Part shown: positions 10,822-20,240 of the stretch, in pieces
How positions within the stretch are numbered: position 1 is the stretch's first letter
Layout of the letters: each line of letters starts with the position of its first letter
Origin: Chromera velia
Taxonomy: Eukaryota; Sar; Chromeraceae
Reading direction: 5' to 3'
NCBI GenBank assembly: GCA_018398765.1
Contig: JAHBMJ010001915.1
Span: 1 to 24,500 of the forward strand
Length of the DNA: 24,500 nucleotides
Notes under the pieces: model-generated
Seen by the model: the letters and a program-made list of their open reading frames with translations, nothing else
Told to the model about the DNA's origin: nothing
Database searches by the model: none
Translations under genes and position numbers: made by a program

Positions 10822-11221
10822 CCCGATCTATCTTGATGCCTAATTACCATTTCAACCTGGTGTCCGTAATGACTCCGCGTGCAGATAATTCTTTGTCGTT
10901 CTGCAGCTCGATTGCTTTCGGAGGCCCAAGGATGCCCAAGGGAGGGAGGCGAAGGCCTGTTGGAAAGGGAGAGTATGACGAATCGTGAACAGGTACGAGC
11001 GGCCGGTCGGCAAGCTGACCTGCACGGCCGCTCGTACGAGGGTTTGCAGGAGATATGCCTTGCTGGCCTGGCATCGACGTACCTCCTCTCCCTCCCATTC
11101 ATTCCCCACACCTCATCCCACTCTCTTGACTCAACTGCATTCCTTCCATCCATCCAACTCCTTGGGCTACCTACCATCTATTCTACTCACTTTACTTCGC
11201 TGTATTCTGTCGGTCCTTTCA
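10822..11221. other. Unassigned region between microsatellites
   Basis: It holds a perfect hairpin (10993-11037) and a minus-strand segment (10857-10956) that could be read as an exon but has no supporting neighbours. Nothing else is identifiable. Confidence 0.5.
10993..11037. repeat. Perfect inverted repeat, 13-bp arms and 19-base loop
   Basis: GTACGAGCGGCCG (10993-11005) is exactly complementary to CGGCCGCTCGTAC (11025-11037). The arms are GC-rich and would form a stable hairpin. No T-run follows, so it is not a polymerase III terminator. Confidence 0.8.
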
Positions 11222-11300
11222 TCGATCCATCCATTCATCTATCCATCCATCCATTCCTCAATCCATCCATCCATCCATCCATCTATCCATCCATCCATCT
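11222..11300. repeat. (CATC)n microsatellite on the left flank of LTR element A
   Basis: CCAT/CATC tetranucleotide units with a few CTAT and CATT variants run up to the first base of the left LTR of element A. Confidence 0.9.
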
Positions 11301-11525
11301 GTCGGGTAGCGTACAGGGCTCATAAGATTAAAGTTCTGTCATACAAAGTCACTACTGCAATCTCTTGGGTTCAAGCTAAACAACAGATGACTTGCTATTG
11401 ACTGCATGCGAGCACCATTAATTCTGCATGCATGCTGTATGGTGCGCTCGACGCCGCGCCCACCGTAGACGCAGTCCTGACACGAATGCTTGTTATAGTC
11501 ACACTCTAACCTCCACAATGCTACG
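11301..11525 (-). repeat. Left LTR of element A (3' LTR in element orientation)
   Basis: Direct repeat partner of 14487-14711, equal length (225 bp), 11 differences, all transitions. It is distantly similar to the LTRs of element B, sharing TTCTGTCAT and GACTGCATGC blocks in the same order. Confidence 0.85.
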
Positions 11526-11540
11526 TGCCCCCTCCCTCCA
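11526..11540 (-). promoter_or_regulatory. Polypurine tract of element A
   Basis: On the minus strand this reads TGGAGGGAGGGGGCA and abuts the 3' LTR. That is where second-strand synthesis is primed in LTR retroelements. The same tract abuts the 3' LTR of element B. Confidence 0.75.
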
Positions 11541-12260
11541 GAGTGGCGTCCCTGCCACTTAAATTACATGGGGCAGTCATGCCATACACACTGTCAGTGC
11601 TAAGCAGAACAGAGTTAAAGGATCGCGTTGGCTATTGATTAAGCTCACAACCGTTAACTCAAGGCGGGGTCTCTTCTGTTACATGAAGGGCAAAGTTGAA
11701 AATTGCTCACAGGCTAGCTCACAGGACTCAAACCTGTAGTTCAGCAGTGCAGGAGATATGCGGATTGTATAATTGGTTTGTCCACAACCAACCCAGTCAC
11801 CTTTGCCTAACTTCAACTCTCGTCCTCTCTCCTCTCCGATCGATCTGAGTGTCAGCCTTCTTCTCGTAATCACACTGCGCTGACAGCAAAGAATTGTCTG
11901 TCTTTCTCTTTTCTTTGTTCCTTTCCTGTTGAAGCACTTCTACCGTTGGCATTTGTGCAAAAGGGCATCGAGGTCAGTCTTTTTTCTCGAAGACAAAGAT
12001 CGTGAATTCGATTATCGATGCGAATGATTGTTCTGACAGCCAGCCCAGCATGAAACACACACATGGTTGACACAACCATCCAAATTCTCTCATCGCTCCT
12101 TTGTCGTCTCGCCTTTCTTTGCAGTTTGTTTCTTTTCATTACTACGATAGCTTCTCGTCTTGATTCCCTTTCATCTTTCTTTCCATCCACACCTTTCTCT
12201 CTCCTCTTGCCACATGCTTCTTCTCTCTCTGAGAACCACTCACACCCATATGAACCCACG

Positions 12261-12274
12261 TGCCCCCTCCCTCC
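12261..12274 (-). promoter_or_regulatory. Second, internal polypurine tract in element A
   Basis: GGAGGGAGGGGGCA on the minus strand, about 735 bp inside the 3' LTR and identical to the terminal tract. It may act as a central polypurine tract or be left from a local duplication. Confidence 0.45.
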
Positions 12275-12666
12275 TGACCACGTCCCCGCGGTCTAAGCAC
12301 GCAAAAGACTTAGTGCCAAGACACGTATGACGGGTAAAAAAACTCTGGACAAACAACGTAAGATCAGGTGCCGACAGAATCTGACAGATACCCTGACAGA
12401 TTGATCACCAAACGATCAAACGGATGAAGGAAACAGAAATGAACTGCAAGCCAAACACGAGTGTGAGGTCTCCCTTTCCATTAATACTCTTTCAACAGAA
12501 ACTGATAGCTCGATCAAAGAAGACAATAGGTAATGTTCCTTACACTGGTAAGAGCAGGCAAAGAAAACGAACCAGATACGTCACAACGAGGCGAAGTAAA
12601 ATGTAGATGGACAAACCAAAGCAAACGAGCACACGACAAAGCCAGGGCTCAAACGATCATGAAGCT

Positions 12667-14315
12667 TTAATTCTCCATTTCTGCAGGCTTCACTGGCACT
12701 GGGAGGTCTTGAATCATTTCCGGAATACCCGCTCGTGCCAGTTGACCAACCTCTTTCCAATACTCCCTCTTCTTCTCTTTGTAGAGCAGTACTGCTTCGC
12801 TGTCTCCCTTCTGAGGCAGCAGCGTGAACACCTGCCGGGAAGAATGCGTTGGCATCATCTTATGCTTTCGTCCGAGACTCTTGGCCTCGAGTTTCTCTGC
12901 ACGAGCCTTCTCTTTCTCCTGTTTCATTTTTTGTTTCTTTGTTGGCTTGGGCCTAAGTTCCCGCCTTTTGCCTCCATCACCTTTGACTACCACCGATTCT
13001 TTCACTTTCTGTTCTTTCACTTCCTTCCATTCATGGTCTCCGCCCACCTCTTGTGACTGAATGTCAATGGAGTTGACCGGCAACTCGGCAGGCTTCGACA
13101 TTCCACCTTTCTTCTCCACTCTTTCTCCTACCCTAATTTCTTTCACAACGTTCCTCTCTTCCTCACTTCCTTGCACCATCTCCGGCCCGGGGCAACAGAG
13201 ATTGTCATCGTCGAACTGCACTTGACTTAGGATGGATTCAGTTGACAACATCCCACTCCTCTCTCTTCCCACTGCGTCGCTGTCTCATTGCGTAGAGAGA
13301 CAGGCTAACGATGCAGGACGTGATGTTTCACTTTCGATCGTGCGATCCTCTCCCACTTGCACCTGTTCGGGACTGAAGTTGGCAGGCGTATTGCGGAGCT
13401 ACTCAGTGACACCCATCCCCTCGGCGACTCTTCTTACTGCTCTCCACTCCGCACCCCTCTTTTTTTCCCTTTGTGCTTCTTTTCTCCTTCTCCTCCCTTC
13501 GAGGACTGCTGTTCTCTCTGGGTCTTCCCCACCTCGAGGAGCGACATGCTGATCGGATTGCCGAACAGAGCGGAACTGGAATAGGTCCACTCTCGGCATG
13601 ACTTGGTTGCCAAAACTCCTCGTCTCCTCGCGCAGCCACCCTGGGTGCTCAAACAAAATCCCCGACCAAATACGCTCCTGTCTGATCGAATGGAGCTCGG
13701 CCTGATATCTCTTCTCACTCTTTGTTTCCCTTTTCCTTCTCCTCTTCTCCCTCATCCTCTCTGCTTTTCCTTTTCTCTTCAGCTGGATATGGACCCTCTG
13801 CTGCTGTTATTGTAATTTGTCCATCCCCTCCGGCCAAAGCCATCATCGGGGAACCGGAACTTAAGTCAAACGACGTCCTTGGCTCCACTTCTGGAAATGC
13901 ACCCGTAGGCAAACCTGCAGGCAGAACAGGCTGCAACTCTTTCTCTTCTCTTCCTCTCTCCTCAAAAACTTCTTCAGAACTGTCATCGAGCTGAGCAGCG
14001 GCGGGATGCTGCAACCATTGCTTTACGGAGAATCGGGGGGCTCTTCTTGCTTTTCTTTTCTTTTTCTCCTTCGCTTCTGCCTCTTGTGGCTCTCTCTCTC
14101 TCTCTCTTCTCAGGCTTCTCTCCCTCTATGCAAGGCATCGCAGCAGAGAGCAGTCAGGGTCTCAACTCTTCTGCAAGCTCTGAGAGACCCACATCAACAG
14201 CGTCACCCTTCTCCTTGACCGCACCGACCGAGACGTTGCAAAGTTTATCGGCAATGTCGATCACAGAGGCAACTGCCACCAATCTTTCAGCCCCTTTCCC
14301 TTTCTGTCCTACCAT
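12667..14315 (-). pseudogene. Decayed gag-like gene of element A
   Basis: An ATG at 14315 opens a frame (MVGQKGKGAERL...) whose region ending LSELAEEL corresponds to KKLAEKL in the product of element B. It meets a TGA near 14154. Coding character then continues in other frames: one running past a (GA)n tract to about 13715, another over 13399-13755, and a last one over 12667-13272. The piece with YQAELHSIRQ at about 13700 matches HQAQLYTIRQ of element B, and RSFGNQ near 13600 matches GFGNQ coded near 16140 in element B. The predicted proteins are Lys/Arg/Glu-rich and without known domains. A nucleic-acid-binding gag-like role is inferred from position and charge only. Splicing could explain some frame changes, but the frame switch at a GA microsatellite favours decay. 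Confidence 0.5.
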
Positions 14316-14463
14316 TTTTCTTAAGTATAAAAACTTCCAAGGCTCACAATCTATGCATACAAAAGAATTCTCTTTGGTGCAGAAGATAAGCTGACAACTG
14401 TTGTTCGATCGATACAGAGAGTCGTCTCGTATCAAGATTCAATAGAAGAGCAGCAGTCTGTGG

Positions 14464-14485
14464 TCGAACTCTGCTCTGCTAACCA
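14464..14485 (-). promoter_or_regulatory. Candidate tRNA primer-binding site of element A
   Basis: The plus strand reads TCGAAC, then TCTGC, TCTGCTA, A and CCA. That fits the T-loop end, T-stem, seven-base acceptor strand, discriminator and CCA end of a tRNA. The complement on the element strand starts TGGTTAGCAGAGC one base after the 5' LTR. I cannot name the tRNA. Confidence 0.6.
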
Positions 14486-14486
14486 C

Positions 14487-14711
14487 GTCAAGTAGTGTAC
14501 GGGGCTTATAAGATTAAAGTTCTGTCATACAAAGTCACTACTGTAATCTCTTGGGTTCAAGCTAAACAACAGATGACTTGCTATTGACTGCATGCGAGCA
14601 CCATTAATTCTGCATGCATGCTGTATGGTGCGCTCGATGCCGCGCCCACCGTAGACGCAGTCCTGATACAAATGCTTGTCATAGTCACACTCTAGCCTCC
14701 ACAATGCTACG
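14487..14711 (-). repeat. Right LTR of element A (5' LTR in element orientation)
   Basis: Direct repeat partner of 11301-11525. The last plus-strand bases CTACG are followed at once by CATC repeat. Confidence 0.85.
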
Positions 14712-14740
14712 CCATCCATCTATCTATCTATCTATCCATC
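14712..14740. repeat. (CATC/CTAT)n microsatellite between elements A and B
   Basis: Exactly 29 bases of tetranucleotide repeat separate the two LTR elements. Its first ten bases (CCATCCATCT) repeat the ten bases just left of element A. Confidence 0.95.
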
Positions 14741-14988
14741 GTAGAGATGTGGGCCCTCAGCTAGTCGTATCTGGGATCAGCTCTTACATATGGATAAAGG
14801 TTCTGTCATGCATGAGTAGTTCTGCTATCTCTATTCTATGAGACAAACAACCGATGTCTTCATTAAGACTGCATGCTGCATATTAATTCCTGGCCATGCA
14901 GCATACATGCATGCGCCCTACGCACGTTATGCACGCGTACTTCATTTTATCCTGACACAACTGCTTGTTAGACCTTCACAACGCTATG
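14741..14988 (-). repeat. Left LTR of element B (3' LTR in element orientation)
   Basis: Direct repeat partner of 17476-17724. It starts GTAGAGAT immediately after the CATC repeat and ends before the polypurine tract complement. Confidence 0.85.
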
Positions 14989-15003
14989 TGCCCCCTCCCT
15001 CCA
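14989..15003 (-). promoter_or_regulatory. Polypurine tract of element B
   Basis: TGGAGGGAGGGGGCA on the minus strand, identical to that of element A and directly next to the 3' LTR. Confidence 0.75.
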
Positions 15004-15487
15004 GAGTAACGTCCCGCCACTTCATCAGCATGAGGCAATTTGATCTCAAAAAGGCGTGGTCTATACAGAACGGTCTCGAATTTATGCAAATCACCTCAAG
15101 TCATTTTTTCTCTCTTCCAGCCTTTGCTGCTGATTAGGCATATGACGACTGATTCCAAAGCAGGCTCTCTTTTTTCACATGAAAAGCGGAATGAAGAATC
15201 GTTCACAGGATTTGAACTTGGAAAGCAGCAGCACATAAGATAAACTGTTTCTCTGATTGGCTAATTTGTAGCCAATGCAGTCATCTCTACCTACTTCAAC
15301 TCTTGTTCTCTCTCTTTTCCAATCGATCTGAATGTTTGCCTTATTTCAGCCATCATACTGCGCAAATAGAGTCTTCCCTTTCTGGCCGTCACTCACTGTC
15401 AACTCTTCTTCTCTTTCTCTCTATGTTTTCTCTCCTTATTGCGTGTCATCTGCTCTTCTGTCTCCTCCCTTCCTCTCACCCAGACCA

Positions 15488-15501
15488 TGCCCCCTTCCTC
15501 C
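15488..15501 (-). promoter_or_regulatory. Second, internal polypurine tract in element B
   Basis: GGAGGAAGGGGGCA on the minus strand, one base different from the terminal tract and about 500 bp inside the 3' LTR. It occupies the same relative place as the internal tract in element A. Confidence 0.4.
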
Positions 15502-16197
15502 AACGCCGTGCCCCACGGCTGAGCAAAGGCACACAACGATTGAAACGATCACAAAAAAAAAAAATTCCTACCGAGCGCAGACAGACATTCCCTTATCAAA
15601 CCAAACGACAACCACTGCAAGAATTCGATTCCCCAGGATAGACAAACAGGCCAAGATGACTGTTCAAACGAAAAGAACGAATGCAAATAGACGAGATCGG
15701 ACAGTCATGCAACAAGACTGAACAAAGACACACGCCGTCTCCATGCCTGCATGATCACTTACTACGTTACACCCCCATCAATTGTCTCTTCCCTGCACGA
15801 TGCCTTCTGCTTACTCTCCTGCTCAGTAAATAGGTATTCCTATCGCATATCGTGCCCAAGATTCTTGGAAAAGTGCCTAGACAGACGGAGGCAATTCTTC
15901 TACTCTGTACCCCTCATGCTGTGTGTTCGGTGTGTGCTCTTGATCGGATTGATGGATGCTGCTGATTCTCCTTGGCGGGGCAACGCTTCTCAGCGGAGGC
16001 GTGGAACTCCCAAGCCCCCTTGTTTCTCGCACACCTTCCATTTCGACATATCCACGGAGGCGAATGGAGCCAAATCTACGAGGAGCGGTCTCCGAAGCTG
16101 GCAAAGGTTCTCTAAGGCGAGGCACTGACTGATTGCCAAAACCCCTCGCCTCTGTCTACTCCTGTCGAATTGTTTTGATTTTAGCCCTCCGCGTCTC

Positions 16198-17280
16198 TTA
16201 TTTCTTCCACTCTTTTCGCGTTTCCTTCTTCTCTTTACGGCCTTGAAGGATAGCCGCTCTTCCTATTACGTCCTGCACTGTAGATCCCCTACGCAAACCT
16301 GTACGCACATAAATGCTCTCCCCCTGCATCTGCACAGCTACCTTCTGAGGGGAACCACCGAGGGTCGTCTGGTGATCCCCTGTTCGAGTTTGTCTGATTG
16401 TATACAACTGTGCTTGGTGTTTAGCTTCTTTCTTTCTCTCCCTCTTCCTCTGCTGCTTAGCGGTCCTCCTTTCGGCTCTTTCTGGTTTCTTTTGCGTTTG
16501 CAAAGTGGAGTGCAGAACACCAAGCAACATAAGAACTACCTCTTCGTTCTGTGAATATCCCCCGGCTGGAGCAATCACAGGGGGAAAATCAGAAGGACCC
16601 ACAGACTGCATCTCCAGCTGCATCTCTCCACTTGCGGGATGGTGCATATTCACGTCCTCCTGGTCTGTCGCCGGTCGACCAGTGTATAAAAACGGGTCTT
16701 CTGTCTCTGTTACTTCTCCTTTGCTATTCCCTGATGCTCCTACGAATGTTCTTGGGGGCAGAGCACGCAGACCACTCACTTCTGTCTCAACATACTCTTC
16801 CTGACTGGGTGGGGCATCAGGAACAGACGCCACAGGCCTCCACCCACTTCCTCTGCACGGGCTCTTCTCTTTCTTTCCATCTGCCTGCGATGATGGCAAC
16901 ACGGACAAACGATCTGCACTTTTGTTTTTCTTCCCCGAAGATGTTATCAACTTTGGTGCATTCTCTTCATTCGTCTTGCTTGATTGCTTGCGGGCCCAGG
17001 CTCTTCCTCTCATCTTTTTACTTCTGCGAGTCTTATTCTTCGTGACACCCTCTGTATTGGTGGAGGGCGGTGTTGTTGAAACGGAAAAGTTGGGCTTCTG
17101 CCGGGACTACAGAGTCTCTAAGTTGCCCCCTGCAGCAACAAAGAGCTTCTCTGCAAGCTTTTTTCCTTCGTTGAGAAGGGATCGACCGTTCTTGTGCACT
17201 TTGAGAAAAGAGATATGCTTAAATTTCTCGAGTCTCTCGACAGCAAGAACAAACTCCCCGAAGCGATCAGGCACCGACAT
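16198..17280 (-). pseudogene. Gag-like gene of element B, interrupted by one TAG
   Basis: An ATG at 17280 opens a frame of 360 codons that ends TAA at 16198-16200, with a single in-frame TAG at codon 58 (17107-17109). Before the stop lies a short helical domain (FVLAVERLEKF, VHKNG, EGKKLAEKL). After it comes a Lys/Ser-rich segment, a Pro-rich acidic middle and a very basic stretch (RKRERKKEAKHQAQLYTIRQ) shared with element A, ending in a Lys/Arg/Glu tail. No CCHC knuckle, protease or polymerase motif is visible. A downstream minus-strand stretch (about 15877-16190) holds a second homologous segment with GFGNQ. From residue 90 the frame is open without interruption for 271 codons. Readthrough of TAG, as in some retroviral gag genes, is possible but untested. 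Confidence 0.55.
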
Positions 17281-17460
17281 CGAAATAAACTTTTAAGGGA
17301 AAAGAAAGACGTGGTTCTTTACTGATTACGGACTTCAAGATGTGGCTGTATGCAGGCGACAAAAGTTAATCCGTAACTTTGCACTCGCACAGCAGAAGAT
17401 GGACTGTTCATATGTTTAATCGATGAAACGAGAGCACGCAAACCCACTGAGGCCAGTTCA

Positions 17461-17474
17461 GGCTCTCGCTACCA
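17461..17474 (-). promoter_or_regulatory. Candidate primer-binding site of element B, initiator-Met-like
   Basis: The element strand reads TGGTAGCGAGAGCC one base after the 5' LTR. The matching tRNA would end TCTCGCT-A-CCA. It would thus have U72 pairing with A1, and A73, the signature of eukaryotic initiator tRNA-Met, a common LTR-element primer. Confidence 0.6.
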
Positions 17475-17475
17475 C

Positions 17476-17724
17476 GTAGAGATATGGGCCCTCAGCTAGT
17501 CGTAGCTAGGATCAGCTCCTACATATGGATAAAGGTTCTGTCATACATGAGTAGTTCTGCTATCTCTATTTTATAAGATAAACAACCGATGTCTTCATTG
17601 AGACTGCATGCTGTACAATTAATTCCCGGCCATGCAGCATACATGCATACGCCCTACGCACGTTATATGCACATACTTCATTTTATCCTGACACAACTGC
17701 TTGTTAAACCTTCACAACACTACG
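17476..17724 (-). repeat. Right LTR of element B (5' LTR in element orientation)
   Basis: Direct repeat partner of 14741-14988. The bases CTACG at its right end pass directly into CATC repeat. Confidence 0.85.
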
Positions 17725-17835
17725 TCCATCCATCCATCTATCCATCCATCCATCCATCCATCTATTTATCCATCCATCCATCCATCCATCTATCCATCCA
17801 TCCATCCATCCATCTATCTATCCATCCATCTATCT
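17725..17835. repeat. (CATC)n microsatellite on the right flank of element B
   Basis: Over 100 bases of CATC units with CTAT variants, beginning at the first base after the LTR. Frames through it give Ser-Ile-His-Pro repeats and are not genes. Confidence 0.95.
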
Positions 17836-18760
17836 CCTCTCCCCTCCCCTCCCCTCCCCCAGACCCATCTGCCATCTACCCCCCAGATTTGAACCCATTC
17901 CACGATGACCTTTCTAACTGTACTGGAGTCTTGCAATCTATCCGCTAGTCTATCCGTCTCTTTTCTCCCTCGTCACCTGCCAGCTCTCTCCCATCTCTCT
18001 CCCAACTCTTTCAGATCCTGAGTCAACTGCATTCTCTGCAGGGTATCTGCCTCCTCTCCTCTTATCTCATTCTACCCATCTTGCTTCACGGCGGTTGCAT
18101 TCTCTCCATCCATCTGTTTCCTCTCCTCTCTACCCCACTGATCTGCCGCCCCCCTCTCTGCTCGTTCCACCTCTCGTATACTTTGATGCATGCATCCTCT
18201 CTCAGCTTCCATCCGTGTCATTTTCTTTTCATTATCAATGATCTGCCGCCTCCCCCTCGACTTATTCCACCCACCTTGCTTCCTTGCGTTGTTTTCATCC
18301 ATCCGTCTCCTTTTTTCCCCACTCAGCTGCCAGCTTTCTCCCTGGTCATTCCAACATGAGGCGCCGCTATACTTTAAGAATTCCTGTCGTCCGTCCCCTT
18401 AGGTGATGATCTCAGGCCTGCCCATTTCACCCCCTTTGCGTTACTTCTGTCAATCACGTGCTATGTCTTTTGTTCTTCTTTCTTACGATGCACCTAACTC
18501 GCGCTTTGACTTCCTTGATATTCATTACACCCATGCCTAGCACCCATGCATCTGCTCCAATCCCATTTTCTTGTCCGTCTCCATGCCTGCGTACCTCATT
18601 CTTTTGACATCCCCGTTCTCCCGATCTCTCATCCACTCACTTTGTCTCTCCACAATGCACCCTCTTTTCTCTACTCACCTGCTTACCCAATGGTATACCG
18701 GGTCGCCTTCAGCACACCGCCATCTTCACACGATCCGTCGCAGTTTGTGCCGGTACTCCA
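17836..18760. other. Pyrimidine-rich low-complexity region, no gene
   Basis: The plus strand is dominated by C and T, with a (CCCCT)n tract at about 17837-17860 and scattered CATCC remnants (for example 18104-18113 and 18297-18306). Phrases such as CTGATCTGCCGCC recur loosely, suggesting old repeat decay. Open frames are low-complexity. Confidence 0.6.
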
Positions 18761-20036
18761 TGCACTAGACATGCGTATTCCTGCCGCGGATCCTGCGCTC
18801 TGCTGTGCCAAAAGCTGCGGGCGAACAGAATGTAATGAGAATTTGGGCCAGCTCAGAATCGACAGGGGGAAGTGACTGCACAGCAGTGCATAGTGAGATG
18901 ATCATAGCGATCGAAGGCATAGAATTAAGACTAAATCTCACCTCCTGCATCTCCCGCCGTCTCCTTCCACACATGATCACAGATCGACTTCTCTAGGTGC
19001 AAGACGGCCTTTAGTCCGACATAATCGGACCATTGTGCTAGGCAGGCAGACGACTGGACCAGAAAAACCAAGCTCATCACATTTATGGTGCAAAGCTATG
19101 GCTGCTATGCGGAGCTTGAGCAAAATTCTATGATCGATCAGCAAGGGAGGTGCCAGAGTTTGGCCCGCGGAAGTCCTGAGTTCGATCTCCAGCAAGGTGT
19201 TTTTTTGTTTGGAAAGCTGTGAGGGCCCTGGCATGAACGGTTACATTTTGGATCATAGCGCACGGTCTACGAAACCGTTTTCAAATTTTTTGATACCGTT
19301 GTGCTGTGCAAAATTTTCTGCGTCGGATGGTACATTCCGTTTTGTTCTATCGTTTATGGTTCGCGAGAAAATGTTATAACCCCCATGTTTGCTCGGAGGC
19401 ACTTGACTCGTGATTTTGAGACCCCGCCCTTCTGGGCCCGCGGTGGGGCGCCGGGCAGGGGGAACCTGCAAAAGATGACATCCCCTAACCCCCCGGCGTC
19501 CATCGAGTAAAAAATGTATGGGCAGTACGTCCAATTAAAGCCCCCATCAACTATACCACGCGCCGCCGCTTTCGTGCTCGTGAAATTCTCGTTTCAGGCC
19601 TACAGAGGCTGGTCCGTTCGTGATGTTACGCTGGTACCTCCCCTTTTAAGAGGTGTTTCCCACGATCGCCGGCTTGGAGGCCACGCGTATGGAAAGTGTA
19701 CATCAATCAGAGTACCCGTCCAGGGGCAGTATTGAACATCCAACCATGCCGCGTGGTAGGCTTTGCTCCACTTAAGCCTAATGGGAACAGAGACCTTTCG
19801 CTTTGCACCAACCGGCCGGGTGGCACGCAGCGCTCTCGTGAGAGCCTTTCCCTATCTCCAGTCATGCACTTGTCGTTTGCGACTCTTAGCACTTGACACC
19901 CTAGCGAAGCGTGTCTGATCATCTCTGAATCAAGGTCAGTCGATCACTTGTCGTCACCAGACTGAGTCGCGAGGCTGCCACCAGCTGTATACAGCTGAGT
20001 CATGCTACCAACGTAAGCCACAACGTCCATCGGTCT
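18761..20036. other. Unassigned region with small palindromes
   Basis: No gene could be supported. Noted structures: GTCCGA-CATAA-TCGGAC (19013-19029), a B-box-like GAGTTCGATCTCC followed 10 bases later by seven Ts (around 19178-19207), a GC-rich patch at 19425-19500, and a perfect palindrome at 19982-19997. The region from 19700 may belong to whatever element carries the frame at 20218-22554. Confidence 0.45.
19982..19997. repeat. Perfect 16-bp palindrome
   Basis: CAGCTGTATACAGCTG equals its reverse complement. It lies about 40 bp downstream of the stop codon of the small ORF at 20037-20240. Confidence 0.6.
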
Positions 20037-20240
20037 TTACCAGTCTTCGCACTCATCGAAAGCCATGTATAGACGCTCACAGATCAATTTCATGTGCTTT
20101 TTGCGTTTTTCTCTAGTTTTTCTTGGATAAAGCTTCATGATCATACACATTCGAGTCTGGTGTTGGAGTTCTGCATATTCCTTTTCCTGCTTTTTCCATT
20201 TCTCCCACATTTTGATGTTAATTGTCTGACTTACCGGCAT
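20037..20240 (-). CDS. Small basic ORF overlapping the long broken frame
   Basis: The frame has 67 codons, with ATG at 20240 and a TAG stop at 20037-20039. The product is rich in Lys, Arg, Glu and Met (WEKWKKQEKEYAEL, KTREKRKKHMKLI) and probably helical. It overlaps the end of the long frame at 20218-22554 by 23 bases in a different reading frame. The overlap contains GTAAGT, a strong splice donor, directly after the codons for GDHA, so splicing or frameshifting might join the two. No family recognised. It could also be non-coding. Confidence 0.35.
   Translation of the reverse strand: MPVSQTINIKMWEKWKKQEKEYAELQHQTRMCMIMKLYPRKTREKRKKHMKLICERLYMAFDECEDW

Larger units (their letters stand above)
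11301..14711 (-). mobile_element. Non-autonomous LTR retroelement A, 3.4 kb, minus orientation
   Basis: The element is bounded by 225-bp direct repeats that differ at 11 positions (about 95% identity). Read on the minus strand, the 5' LTR (14487-14711) is followed after one base by a tRNA-complementary TGGTTAGCAGAGC sequence. The 3' LTR (11301-11525) is immediately preceded by a GGAGGGAGGGGGCA polypurine tract. These are hallmarks of an LTR retrotransposon. Its only coding material is a broken gag-like frame; no protease, reverse transcriptase, RNase H or integrase motif was found, so it would depend on enzymes from elsewhere. It is flanked by CATC microsatellite on both sides. LTR ends are not the usual TG...CA. 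It is clearly related to element B. Confidence 0.8.
14741..17724 (-). mobile_element. Non-autonomous LTR retroelement B, 3.0 kb, minus orientation
   Basis: It is bounded by direct repeats of 248 and 249 bp (14741-14988 and 17476-17724), with about 16 transitions, one transversion and three small indels between them. A tRNA-complementary TGGTAGCGAGAGCC lies one base after the 5' LTR, and the same polypurine tract as in element A abuts the 3' LTR. The layout and parts of the sequence match element A, but the LTRs are well diverged from it, so it is a second subfamily and not a recent duplicate. One gag-like frame is present, with one stop codon. No reverse transcriptase or integrase was seen. 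CATC microsatellite flanks it on both sides. Confidence 0.8.

Noticed and set aside
10857-10956. Possible minus-strand exon ending in GVITDTR
   Set aside because: Splice-like ends and a protein-like peptide, but no partner exons, no start and a neighbouring microsatellite; the antisense reading looks equally protein-like.
10571-11177. Several Cys/Val or His/Thr repeat frames on both strands
   Set aside because: Produced by the CA microsatellite at 10609-10821.
17725-17900. CRISPR-like array
   Set aside because: The repeats are simple CATC tetranucleotides without spacers in a eukaryotic context.
19150-19207. tRNA or tRNA-derived SINE
   Set aside because: A B-box-like GAGTTCGATCTCC and a T run are present, but the T-stem has mismatches and no matching acceptor strand or A box is found upstream.
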